Source of the DNA: JAXLWB01 sp046328715
Lineage (GTDB): Bacteria > Chloroflexota > Anaerolineae > Caldilineales > Caldilineaceae
DNA: 64,000 nt
Reading direction: 5' to 3'
Assembly: GCA_046328715.1 (NCBI GenBank)
Contig: JAXLWB010000047.1
Coordinates: 1-64,000 of the forward strand
The position numbers and the translations under genes are program-made. Shown in pieces: positions 36,850-44,709 of this stretch. Each line of letters opens with the position of its first letter. The stretch's first letter is position 1. The notes under the pieces were generated by a model. That model ran no database searches and was not told the DNA's origin. It saw nothing but the letters and a program-made list of their open reading frames with translations.

Positions 36850-37887
36850 TTACAGATGCGCAAAAAGTGGTTGATTGTCACGGATCCAATTGTACATGCG
36901 CTCGATGCCTTCATCGACTGACACCTTGGGTGACCAATCAAGTTCGCGCTTGGCTTTGCTCGTATCGCTGATGTAGACCGGCTGATCGCCTGGTCGCCAA
37001 TCGCCATAGGTGACAGGGATACATTTGCCCATCAACCGTTCCAGTTTGGGACCAAACTCGCACCAGACACTGATCGTATTCTCGATGCCGCCGCCGATGT
37101 TGTAAATTTGTCCGGCAGCTTTGTCGATCTTTTGCACAAACAATTCGTAGGCGTCGATCAAGTCTTCGACGAAGAGTGCATCGCGCACCTGTTTGCCGTT
37201 GCCGTAGATTGAAATCGGGCGACCCTTGAGTGCCGCAATCGTAAACCAGGCCAACCAGCCTTGATCTTCAATACCAAATTGGCGGTAGCCATAGATGCAG
37301 CTTTGGCGAGCCACCACGGTACGCAAGCCATAAATGCGGTTGTAGTCGCGCACATATTGATCGCCCGCACCTTTGGAGCAGCCATAGGGTGAGTGAAAAT
37401 CGAGCAATTGCGTCTCGGGGATGCCGAGCGGCAAGTCGACATACATGTAACGCGTCTCATGCTCGGCGATCCGCACCTCTTCCATGCCGCCATAAACCTT
37501 GTTTGTGCTGGAGTAGAAGAAGATCGGATTGTCGCCCGCCGTGCGCGCCGCTTCGAGCGCGTTAAAGGTACCTAGGGCGTTGGCTTGAAAGTCGGAGCGC
37601 GGGTCTTTGACCGATGTTGTTACCGCTACCTGCCCAGCAAGATGATAGATGCGCTGCGCTCCCTCTGCCGCCGTCTGCAGGGCTGGATAATCGGCCAAAT
37701 CTGCCTTGACAAGCTTGAAGGCACTTTCGCCATATTTCTCTCTTAACCAGCCTAGATTGCGCTCGCAGCCCGAGCGCGAAAGATTGTCGAAGATCGTAAT
37801 CTGGTGCCCTTGCGCCAAGAGCCGGTTCGCCAAATTTGAACCGATAAAGCCTGCGCCGCCAGTGATCAATATTTTTTCAGAACTCAA
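36850..37887 (-). CDS. CDP-paratose 2-epimerase-like SDR (TyvE/RfbE-like)
   Basis: An extended SDR of 345 residues from a TTG at 37887. Rossmann loop ILITGGAGFIGSN; active-site threonine region FFYSSTNKVYGGMEE; and the TyvE-like stretch TRYMYVDLPLGIPETQLLDFHSPYGCSKGAGDQYV with the Tyr-Lys pair. GNGKQVRDALFVEDLIDAYELF and QIYNIGGGIENTISV follow. These words track TyvE more closely than GalE or RmlB. TyvE turns CDP-paratose to CDP-tyvelose, but the enzymes making paratose (RfbH, RfbS) are not in the window. The real substrate could therefore be another CDP-hexose. A GGGAGG site fixes the TTG start; an upstream TTG at 37902 is rejected. Confidence 0.82.
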   Translation of the reverse strand: MSSEKILITGGAGFIGSNLANRLLAQGHQITIFDNLSRSGCERNLGWLREKYGESAFKLVKADLADYPALQTAAEGAQRIYHLAGQVAVTTSVKDPRSDFQANALGTFNALEAARTAGDNPIFFYSSTNKVYGGMEEVRIAEHETRYMYVDLPLGIPETQLLDFHSPYGCSKGAGDQYVRDYNRIYGLRTVVARQSCIYGYRQFGIEDQGWLAWFTIAALKGRPISIYGNGKQVRDALFVEDLIDAYELFVQKIDKAAGQIYNIGGGIENTISVWCEFGPKLERLMGKCIPVTYGDWRPGDQPVYISDTSKAKRELDWSPKVSVDEGIERMYNWIRDNQPLFAHL

Positions 37888-37894
37888 GCGAAAA

Positions 37895-37900
37895 CCTCCC
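37895..37900 (-). promoter_or_regulatory. Shine-Dalgarno site choosing the TTG start of the TyvE-like gene
   Basis: GGGAGG on the minus strand lies 7 bases before the TTG at 37887. It overlaps the codons of an upstream in-frame TTG, which therefore cannot be the start. Confidence 0.6.
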
Positions 37901-37939
37901 AATAATAAAATACAGTGGAATCAAAAGCTTTCGACAATG

Positions 37940-38063
37940 TGTCATTTCGAACGAAGGCTTTTTTGAGCGAGGAATCTTTATGGTTACGTGACCCACAAGA
38001 TTTCTCGTCGCAAACAACCGCTCCTCGAAATGACAAATATCGATGCCTATAATTTACACTGTA
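37940..38063. repeat. TGTCATTTCGA...TCGAAATGACA dispersed element, copy 2
   Basis: The core at 37940-38035 has the same inverted ends as the copy at 2937-3020 and a near-identical half (reverse orientation). The flank tttacactgta lies 17 bases beyond the core, as in copy 1. The last two codons and the TAA of the GT4 gene ending at 38054 fall inside this flank. Confidence 0.8.
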
Positions 38064-39337
38064 CCCGATGACTCATGCATTTGCTGAATCAGTATGTCGC
38101 CTCGGCAGAGCTGTAACATCGCCGTTTCTAGTTCATCAACGGTACGATCAAAACTAAAACGTTCGATGACCAGTTGCCGTCCTCGTTCAGCCAAACAGGT
38201 GCGCAATTGCGGATTTGCAGCCAACTCTTCGATCTTGCTTGCTAGGGCGGCGGCATCTCCTGCACGATAGGTAAGTGCGGTTTCTCGATCAATCATCGCT
38301 TCACCACTGCCTCCGGTCGTCGTGCTGATCACGGCTAACCCGACCAACAACGCCTCCAGCGGAGAGCGGGCAAAGGGTTCTTCCCATTCCGATGTAAAGA
38401 GCAGTATATCATGTTGTGCCAGTACCGCAGCGATTTCACTGCGCGGCACCGAACCGCAAAATTTTACCGTGTTGCTAAGCCCGAATTGTGTCACCAAGGA
38501 TTGTACCCGCTCCGTATAAGCAGGGTCCCCTTTGCCGTAGATGTCCAACGAAATTTGCACGTTAGGCGAAGTATGAAGTCGCTTCATCGCCTCAATCGCA
38601 GTGTGCAATCCTTTGTCTGCTTCTAGGCGACCCATCCATATCAGGCGCAACTCACCAAGGCGTGAAATACGTTGTTCTCCAGCCGCCAGATATTCGGCGG
38701 TTTGGGTACCGCCATAGATCACCTGGGCATGGCTAATTGCCACCCCTTTGGACACTAATATTTCGCGCAATGCTTGACTTACAGTAAAGACATTTTTTAA
38801 ATGCAATTGGACCAGCGCTTCACTGCGTAGTTGTGGCAAGAAGTATGCGCCCAATATACTTTTCAGCAATTGGGCTGCGCCACGACGCGCTGGCTCCTCG
38901 AAACGCTGAATATAGGCACTGGGCAGCGAAGGCCAGTAATCGCACAGATAATAGGCGGTGCGCTCGGGCAAGAGACGCTCAAATTCGGCAGGTACTGCTC
39001 GTGCGATGTTCCACATCCCCCAAATTAGCACACCATCTGGGTGCAACTCACTCACAATAGTACGAACCTGGCGCAGATTTTCTGCTTCGCACTGGCGATC
39101 TTCACGCAGCAATTTGACCACCGTGCTCTTCAGCCCACCCTCAAGCTGACGGCGTAACACTCGCAACACCGGAAAAGGAGCCTCTTCCTTGACTGCTGCA
39201 CCATCGACACTGCGCGACGTGACAACTGTCACTTGATGACCGCGTGATACAAAGGCCGTGGCAACTTCCTTGCAAAGATTTTCATAGCCACCTCGGGAGT
39301 CTGGCGGAAACTGATTCGACACAAATAACAGTTTCAT
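38054..39337 (-). CDS. GT4-family glycosyltransferase, paralogue A
   Basis: A 427-residue GT-B enzyme. It opens MKLLFVSNQFPPDSRGGYENL and shares its outline with the enzyme at 42236 (YYLCDYWPS and YYLCSYWPT; LIWGMWNIARA and MVWGMWNLSRT), so the two are paralogues. The donor site is DILLFTSEWEEPFARSPLEALLVGLAVISTT, with an EX7E pair. The ATG follows the upstream TAG without any gap. The C-terminal codons reach into a dispersed repeat, so the final residues may be a replacement of the original end. Confidence 0.9.
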   Translation of the reverse strand: MKLLFVSNQFPPDSRGGYENLCKEVATAFVSRGHQVTVVTSRSVDGAAVKEEAPFPVLRVLRRQLEGGLKSTVVKLLREDRQCEAENLRQVRTIVSELHPDGVLIWGMWNIARAVPAEFERLLPERTAYYLCDYWPSLPSAYIQRFEEPARRGAAQLLKSILGAYFLPQLRSEALVQLHLKNVFTVSQALREILVSKGVAISHAQVIYGGTQTAEYLAAGEQRISRLGELRLIWMGRLEADKGLHTAIEAMKRLHTSPNVQISLDIYGKGDPAYTERVQSLVTQFGLSNTVKFCGSVPRSEIAAVLAQHDILLFTSEWEEPFARSPLEALLVGLAVISTTTGGSGEAMIDRETALTYRAGDAAALASKIEELAANPQLRTCLAERGRQLVIERFSFDRTVDELETAMLQLCRGDILIQQMHESSGTV

Positions 39338-40435
39338 CTATGGACTCGTCTTGGCACCCATCTGTGCCATCCAGGCTGTGTATTTTTCGGCCACCATCTG
39401 GGTAAGTCGGGTTGCGCCGCGGACATTGAGATGGTTAAAGTCGCCAAAATCGGCGTCGTTAAAGACTTGGTCGGGCGGCAAATTTTCCATATCCCAAAAG
39501 GGTAGATCAAACTCTGCGGCGATCTGTTTGGCCGCCGTCAGATAGCTCTCGTAATCGCTTGGCCGATCAAAGTTGGCATAGTACTCATCAGCGATCGGCA
39601 TGTTGACGATGGCCACCGCAATATGATTGTTGCGCGCTAAACTCAAAATCTTACGTAGCGATTCCGCCTGTAGCCCTTCTGCTGAATAGTTGAGAACACC
39701 TGCCCGGTTGGCATATTTGCCACGTTCGGTAACCGGCACGTCGGCCAAGACGTCTTCTAGATCATGGTAGCCACGCCTGTCGAAGTAAACATGTGGCGGC
39801 TGCGGCAGCGAGCCTGTTGTGAGGATCTGGTGCAGCAGAAAACGATAGCGGAAGAGCATCGAATTGCTCAAAAAGAAATTCAGCACTTGCCCACGAATTC
39901 CCGTGCGCGATTCGGCTAGGGCCAGCGGCGAATGCTTAACACGATCGGTGACATCCGCTGCCCACGGACTGTTAGAGTTTAGGTCCTGCGGAGTAAGACC
40001 TAGAATGATCGCACCCGGATGGGTGTAGCGTAGGTAAATTTCGAGAAACATAAAGTTGCCGTAGGGCGGCAAGCCTTCAATGGCTGCGTTGAAAGATCCC
40101 TTGCCGTCATGAAGCGTGCGCTGCTCGTCAAAGAGCGTCGGGTTAAATCCTGCTTGGGTCGTTGAATTGCCCATAAAGAGCAGGTCGATCCCCTTGCTTG
40201 CCTGAAACGCCTTTAAGTAGTCGAGTTTGGCCTGAATCAGTTGACTGTGCCAGAGGCTTGGTTCTGGCGCTGGCAAGGCGGCTTGTACCATTGGAACGCG
40301 CAAGAGCACTTCACCCACAAGCAGGAAAAGCACAAGCCAAACTACCCAAGCGGAGACCCGCACTCGGCTGCGCAAGGTGTCGAAGCTAAAGATCGAGTGG
40401 CGATACGTTGTCGTCGGTACTGTATCGAGTTGCAT
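39338..40435 (-). CDS. SGNH/AlgJ-like membrane-anchored acyl-transfer partner
   Basis: A 365-residue protein from the ATG at 40435. One N-terminal membrane helix (AWVVWLVLFLLVGEVLLRV) is at about residues 29-47. An SGNH-like domain follows, with the nucleophile motif LLFMGNSTTQAGFNPTLF, the block AIEGLPPYGNFM, and the Asp-His pair in DFGDFNHLNVRGA near the C-terminus. It is paired with the MBOAT gene just upstream, as AlgJ/AlgX-type proteins pair with AlgI. It probably moves an acetyl group onto the exported glycan. An in-frame extension of 22 codons to 40501 reads through an intergenic repeat and is rejected. Confidence 0.8.
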   Translation of the reverse strand: MQLDTVPTTTYRHSIFSFDTLRSRVRVSAWVVWLVLFLLVGEVLLRVPMVQAALPAPEPSLWHSQLIQAKLDYLKAFQASKGIDLLFMGNSTTQAGFNPTLFDEQRTLHDGKGSFNAAIEGLPPYGNFMFLEIYLRYTHPGAIILGLTPQDLNSNSPWAADVTDRVKHSPLALAESRTGIRGQVLNFFLSNSMLFRYRFLLHQILTTGSLPQPPHVYFDRRGYHDLEDVLADVPVTERGKYANRAGVLNYSAEGLQAESLRKILSLARNNHIAVAIVNMPIADEYYANFDRPSDYESYLTAAKQIAAEFDLPFWDMENLPPDQVFNDADFGDFNHLNVRGATRLTQMVAEKYTAWMAQMGAKTSP

Positions 40436-40443
40436 AGAAAGTA

Positions 40444-40510
40444 CGAATTGTGAATTGCAGATTGCGAATTGCGGAGGCTTCGTCCACAATTCGCAGTTCA
40501 TCGTTCACAA
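40444..40510. repeat. Inverted repeat with ATTGCGAATTG-type words
   Basis: The left half (gaattgtgaattgcagattg then cgaattgcgg) pairs with the right half (ccacaattcgcagttcatcg then ttcacaat) around a short spacer. It resembles the repeat before purK. Its in-frame reading gives a false N-terminus of the CNSQF/ICNSQF type for the SGNH protein. Confidence 0.65.
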
Positions 40511-40517
40511 TGGATTG

Positions 40518-41921
40518 CTAAAATTGAAAATAGATAAAGGGCGCTCGTGTACCAAGCCCCAGGAAAATGAGAAAGAGCATGGCTGCCACGGCCACATGAC
40601 GAACAGTCACTGGCCAGCGCAGCAAGGCTGTATGCTCCTTGGCAATAAACTGCGGAATATCCACTGCCAACATCAACAGCCAGGGAATCACAATTGAAGG
40701 TAAGATGGCCCAAAAGGTGTCCATCCCACGCAGCGCGGCAATGCCCTTGATATAAATAAGGACCTCGCCAAAGCCGTGTGCCCGAAAGAAGATCCAGGCA
40801 AAGAGCACGCAGTGAAAGGTAACGATCACGCTGAGCAGCCAACGCCAATCATAGCGAGTAGCGCTACGATTGGCCCCACGTGTGAACAGCCGATGAATGA
40901 CCAAAAACAGACCGTGTAATCCACCCCAAGCCACAAAGGTCCAGGCAGCCCCATGCCAGAGCCCACTCACCAAGAATACGATCATCGTGTTGAGATAGCT
41001 GCGCCAGGCTGCCACCCGGTTCCCGCCGAGCGGAATGTACAGATAATCGCGAAACCAGGTAGAAAGCGAAATGTGCCACCGTCGCCAAAATTCGGTAATG
41101 TTGGACGAAAAATAGGGATGGTCAAAGTTCAACATCAACTCCATGCCCAACAGGCGGCTGCTGCCACGTGCAATGTCTGAGTAGCCGGAAAAATCGCAGT
41201 AGATCTGGAGGGCAAAGAGATAGATTCCCTTTATCAGTTCGGGGGTTGAGTGGCTTGCAGGATTAGCAAAGATAGCATCAACCGTACCAGCAATCGCATC
41301 TGCGATCACCACCTTGCGGAAAAGCCCGACCAAGATCAACGTTACCCCGGTCAGAATGTGTTCGTTGGTCACAATGCGCTTGCGTTCGATCTGTGGCAGC
41401 AGATCGTCAATCCGCATGATCGGTCCCGCCACCAACTTGGGGAAGAACGCAATAAAGAGCGCAAAGTCAAAGAAGTTGTTGGTGGATTTCACCTTGCGCC
41501 GGTAGACATCGATCACATACGACATCGACTCAAAGGTGTAGAAGGAGATGCCAGCAGGGAGGATCACGTAAAGTAAAGGTACGCTGACATGTACACCCGC
41601 CAACGAGAGGGCGCGCTCGGCTGAATCGACAAAGAAGTTGAAATATTTAAAGAAGCCCAGAAAGGTCAGATTGACGACCATGCTCAGGGCCAGGAAGAGC
41701 TTACGTTTCGTCGGTTCCTCGGCATGATCGACCATGCGCGCTGCGAAAAAGTCCACAACGGTCGAGATCAGCATTAAGGAGAGAAAGCGATAGTCCCAAT
41801 AGCCGTAGAAGAAATAGCTCACTGCCAGCAACATGTAGTTCTGCCAGCGGTGTGAGAGCGCGTAATAGAGTGCAAGAACAACTGCAAGAAAGATAAAATA
41901 TTCGAGACTATTGAAAAGCAT
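40518..41921 (-). CDS. MBOAT-family O-acyltransferase (AlgI/DltB-like)
   Basis: A 467-residue polytopic protein with about eleven helices. It opens MLFNSLEYFIFLAVVLALYY. Family blocks are FLGFFKYFNFF, LPAGISFYTFESMSYVIDVYRR, GYSDIARGSSRLLG, ITEFWRRWHISLSTWFRDYLYIPLGGNR, and the catalytic histidine in FLVSGLWHGAAWTFVAWG. It would pass an acyl group, usually acetyl, across the membrane to the SGNH protein at 39338 for O-acetylation of the glycan. It lies about 80 bases upstream of that gene, in the same direction. Confidence 0.92.
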   Translation of the reverse strand: MLFNSLEYFIFLAVVLALYYALSHRWQNYMLLAVSYFFYGYWDYRFLSLMLISTVVDFFAARMVDHAEEPTKRKLFLALSMVVNLTFLGFFKYFNFFVDSAERALSLAGVHVSVPLLYVILPAGISFYTFESMSYVIDVYRRKVKSTNNFFDFALFIAFFPKLVAGPIMRIDDLLPQIERKRIVTNEHILTGVTLILVGLFRKVVIADAIAGTVDAIFANPASHSTPELIKGIYLFALQIYCDFSGYSDIARGSSRLLGMELMLNFDHPYFSSNITEFWRRWHISLSTWFRDYLYIPLGGNRVAAWRSYLNTMIVFLVSGLWHGAAWTFVAWGGLHGLFLVIHRLFTRGANRSATRYDWRWLLSVIVTFHCVLFAWIFFRAHGFGEVLIYIKGIAALRGMDTFWAILPSIVIPWLLMLAVDIPQFIAKEHTALLRWPVTVRHVAVAAMLFLIFLGLGTRAPFIYFQF

Positions 41922-42235
41922 CGGCTATGCCTGTATTTCTGCTTCGACGTGTAATGGATGATTTGGTTGATTGCTCAGCGTATCACCAATAAAATGTAAC
42001 TTGGTTGTACACTAAAAAACTCTGAAATCAGCTTGCACCTTGCTTGCAGCGACAAATGGCCAGAGATTTAGTACCTGCCAAGCATAACCAGGAATTCACG
42101 ATCTTACATCCAGCAAATAACGCAATTATCTCCTTAAATTGACGGAGAACAGGGGATGACAAGATGGCAAGGTGACAGGATGACAGGGTGACAAGATGAA
42201 GGAGGGCTCTTGTCATCCCTTCATCTTGTCTTTCT
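41922..42235. repeat. Intergenic region with GACAAGATG/GACAGGATG tandem words and hairpin
   Basis: No gene is supported in this gap of about 310 bases. From 42153 the word GRTGACARGATG recurs about four times (ggatgac-aagatgg, ggtgacagga-tgac, agggtgac-aagatg). The last copy pairs with cccttcatcttgtc at 42217-42230 in a 13-bp hairpin just after the stop of the GT4 gene at 42236. It could act as a terminator, though no U-tract follows. The remaining left part shows nothing. Confidence 0.55.
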
Positions 42236-43486
42236 TCACTTGCAGATCTCTTGTAAATAGCGCTCCATCGTCGTGAGCATTTGTGTCAGGGTGTAGTGTT
42301 CAAGTACGAGTTGTTTACCTGCTACTGCAATCTGTTTGATTTCGGAGGGATGATCGATGGCCCAAGTAATCTGATCGGCGAGTTGACTGGCATTGCCCGC
42401 TGCAAAGGTCAGTGCATTCTGGCCGTTGACAAACATCTCCTTCTGCCCACCCACCTCGGAACCGATCACTAATAAACCTGTAGCCATCGCTTCCATCACA
42501 CTGCGCGCCATCGGCTCTGCCCAGATTGAGGTAAAGAGAAAGACGTCGAATTTGCCCAACCACGCCGGAACTTCCTCACGCGGTACGGAGGGCAAAAATT
42601 CAATATGCTGCGACAACCCTTGCTCATCAACCATATGGTGTAGTTGGGATTCATACGTGGGATGCCCGCCGCCAAGGATCGTCAAATGGATGCTTTGCGC
42701 AAGATGGCGCTGCTTTAAATGGGTGATGGCTTCAATCGCCGTGTGTACACCTTTGTCGGCAATCAGACGACCAAAATAGAGCAGGCGGAGCGGGTTTTGG
42801 CATTGGGTGCGGCTGTGCGCTAAAAAGGGTTGTGGGTCGATGCCGTTTGAAATCACACGTGCGCTGGTTGGCAACTTCCCCGCCTGCACCAACTGGTCGC
42901 GTACATAGCGACTAACACAGGCCGACTGCCGCATCGCCAACTGGGGTGGGTAGCCTTCCTGGCGCAACCTTTGCAACGCAAAGGTTTTGAGTGGCCATTT
43001 GATCAACTTGCTGATCGTGCGATTGGCCTCAAGTTTCCAGTAGGCGTTGTGTGGATCGGCGTCGGTGGGCCAGTAGGAACAGAGATAGTAAACCACACGT
43101 TCAGGGAGCAAGGTTTCTGCCAACTTGGGCAGAGTGCGCGACAAATTCCACATGCCCCAAACCATGAGCACATCTGGCTGTACGCGCTCAATCACCTGGC
43201 GCAGCTCACGCTGGTCGGTGGCCTCCTGTTGCGCACGGCGCAGAAAAAAGTCGGCGGGCCGGTAAAAGTCGGTTGGTGCCTCTAGGTGCAGCGTGCGCAA
43301 CACAGTCACCCCGTTGATCTGCGAAGCTGCCGGCTCGCCACTGCTGCGCTTGTAATCGGTCGTGAGAATGGTGACTTGGTGACCACGACCTGCAAGCCCT
43401 TCCGCCACTTCTTGACAAAGCTGCTCATATCCACCCAGTGCCTGCGGCGGGTATAAATTCGATAGGAAAAGCAGCTTCATAGTCAT
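42236..43486 (-). CDS. GT4-family glycosyltransferase, paralogue B
   Basis: A 416-residue GT-B enzyme paralogous to the one at 38054 (opening MKLLFLSNLYPPQALGGYEQL). The C-terminal domain has LRLLYFGRLIADKGVHTAIEAI and DVFLFTSIWAEPMARSVMEAMATGLLVIGSEVGG, with the EX7E pair. The ATG overlaps the preceding GT2 stop as ATGA; a second ATG two codons on is equally possible. The two paralogues flank the O-acetylation pair. Confidence 0.9.
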   Translation of the reverse strand: MTMKLLFLSNLYPPQALGGYEQLCQEVAEGLAGRGHQVTILTTDYKRSSGEPAASQINGVTVLRTLHLEAPTDFYRPADFFLRRAQQEATDQRELRQVIERVQPDVLMVWGMWNLSRTLPKLAETLLPERVVYYLCSYWPTDADPHNAYWKLEANRTISKLIKWPLKTFALQRLRQEGYPPQLAMRQSACVSRYVRDQLVQAGKLPTSARVISNGIDPQPFLAHSRTQCQNPLRLLYFGRLIADKGVHTAIEAITHLKQRHLAQSIHLTILGGGHPTYESQLHHMVDEQGLSQHIEFLPSVPREEVPAWLGKFDVFLFTSIWAEPMARSVMEAMATGLLVIGSEVGGQKEMFVNGQNALTFAAGNASQLADQITWAIDHPSEIKQIAVAGKQLVLEHYTLTQMLTTMERYLQEICK

Positions 43487-44709
43487 GGATAGGAATTGGC
43501 GACTGAGCGACGGCGAAAGCGATTGACAAGCGAAGTGCCCAAGAGCGATTTGGCAAACATGCTGAGATGCTGTCGATTGACGGCTTGATCGTGATCGGCC
43601 AGGGCGCTGCGCATGAGGAAATGGCGCGTTTCCGAGAAATGATTGCGTGCATAGTGGGCCGAAGCAATGATTGAATACGCCTGAGCATAGATGGTGTTGC
43701 GCAACGGAGCAAGCCGGAGCCCGGTTTCGGCATCGTCAAAGAGATTATCCAACACTGTGAGTAGGTTGTTGCAACTGCTTGTAATCTCCAGTTGGGAGAG
43801 ATTGCCCCGGATGCCACGCGGTTGCCCGCCGAGCAGTAGCTCAAAGAGGGTATCGCGCTGTTGAATCAGCGGCGGATAGAGCGCTGCGGCCCGATGTAGA
43901 TAGGTCTCCGCTTGTTCAGCATTCTCATTTTGCAGAAATTCAATTACCGCACGGAAGTAGGCCTCGGCGTAGGCACGCCGCACGCGATCGTTGGGGTCGG
44001 TGGCGGGTGGCTCGGCTCCGACATGTTTCTCTAATACGGCCAGACGCTCATTCAACATGCGCTGCGGATTGCTGGACATACTGCCCACCACAATCCGGTA
44101 ACGAACCAGCGCCTCTGGCAGACCGACGATCTCATACTTGTTGGAAAGGCGCAACCACATGTCCCAGTCGGCACAGGCGCTCAGTCGTTCGTCAAACAGG
44201 TTGCTTTGCACGTAACAGTCACGTTCGACAAAGACACAGGCAGGCACCAAAAAGTTATTGAAGAGCAGCGCCTTGTGTAACTCCTTGGCGGGCAGTACCC
44301 GAGTTTCTAATTGAGGCAGCGGGTGGTTCTTCTGATCGATAAAAGAATAGCCGGTATAGACGCCCCGGGCCGTAGGCTGACTGCGCAATGCATCCACAGC
44401 TCGCCCCACAAAGTGCTTTTCATAGGCATCATCGGCGTCCAACAATGCGACATATTTTCCCGTAGCGGCACGGATCGCTGCGTTGCGGGCAGGGGCCAAC
44501 CCTCGATTTTCCTGATGGATGTAATCAATATAGCCCGAGAAATGCATCGCTACCTCACGGCTATTATCGGTTGAACCATCGTCCAGCACAATCACTTCGC
44601 GCGGCGTGTAACTTTGCGCCAAAGCACTCTCGATTGCATCGCCCAGGTAGCGCGCATGATTGTAGTTGGGGATAATGATGCTGACCAGTTCATTTTCGAT
44701 CATAGGCAT
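43483..44709 (-). CDS. GT2-family glycosyltransferase with helical C-terminal extension
   Basis: A 408-residue protein. A GT-A domain covers about 1-230: VSIIIPNYNHARYLGDAIESAL, REVIVLDDGSTDNSREVAM, APARNAAIRAATGKYVALLDADD with the DXD motif, and SACADWDMWLRLSNKYEIVG. The remaining 180 residues are helical, TPR-like in style (NAEQAETYLHRAAALYP). It overlaps the upstream GT4 gene by 20 bases. Function of the extension is unknown. A similar domain design occurs in the protein at 50818. Confidence 0.88.
   Translation of the reverse strand: MPMIENELVSIIIPNYNHARYLGDAIESALAQSYTPREVIVLDDGSTDNSREVAMHFSGYIDYIHQENRGLAPARNAAIRAATGKYVALLDADDAYEKHFVGRAVDALRSQPTARGVYTGYSFIDQKNHPLPQLETRVLPAKELHKALLFNNFLVPACVFVERDCYVQSNLFDERLSACADWDMWLRLSNKYEIVGLPEALVRYRIVVGSMSSNPQRMLNERLAVLEKHVGAEPPATDPNDRVRRAYAEAYFRAVIEFLQNENAEQAETYLHRAAALYPPLIQQRDTLFELLLGGQPRGIRGNLSQLEITSSCNNLLTVLDNLFDDAETGLRLAPLRNTIYAQAYSIIASAHYARNHFSETRHFLMRSALADHDQAVNRQHLSMFAKSLLGTSLVNRFRRRSVANSYP

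Noticed and set aside
42153..42230. CRISPR array
   Set aside because: The repeated words are about 10-15 bases without unique spacers of regular length, and no cas genes are present.
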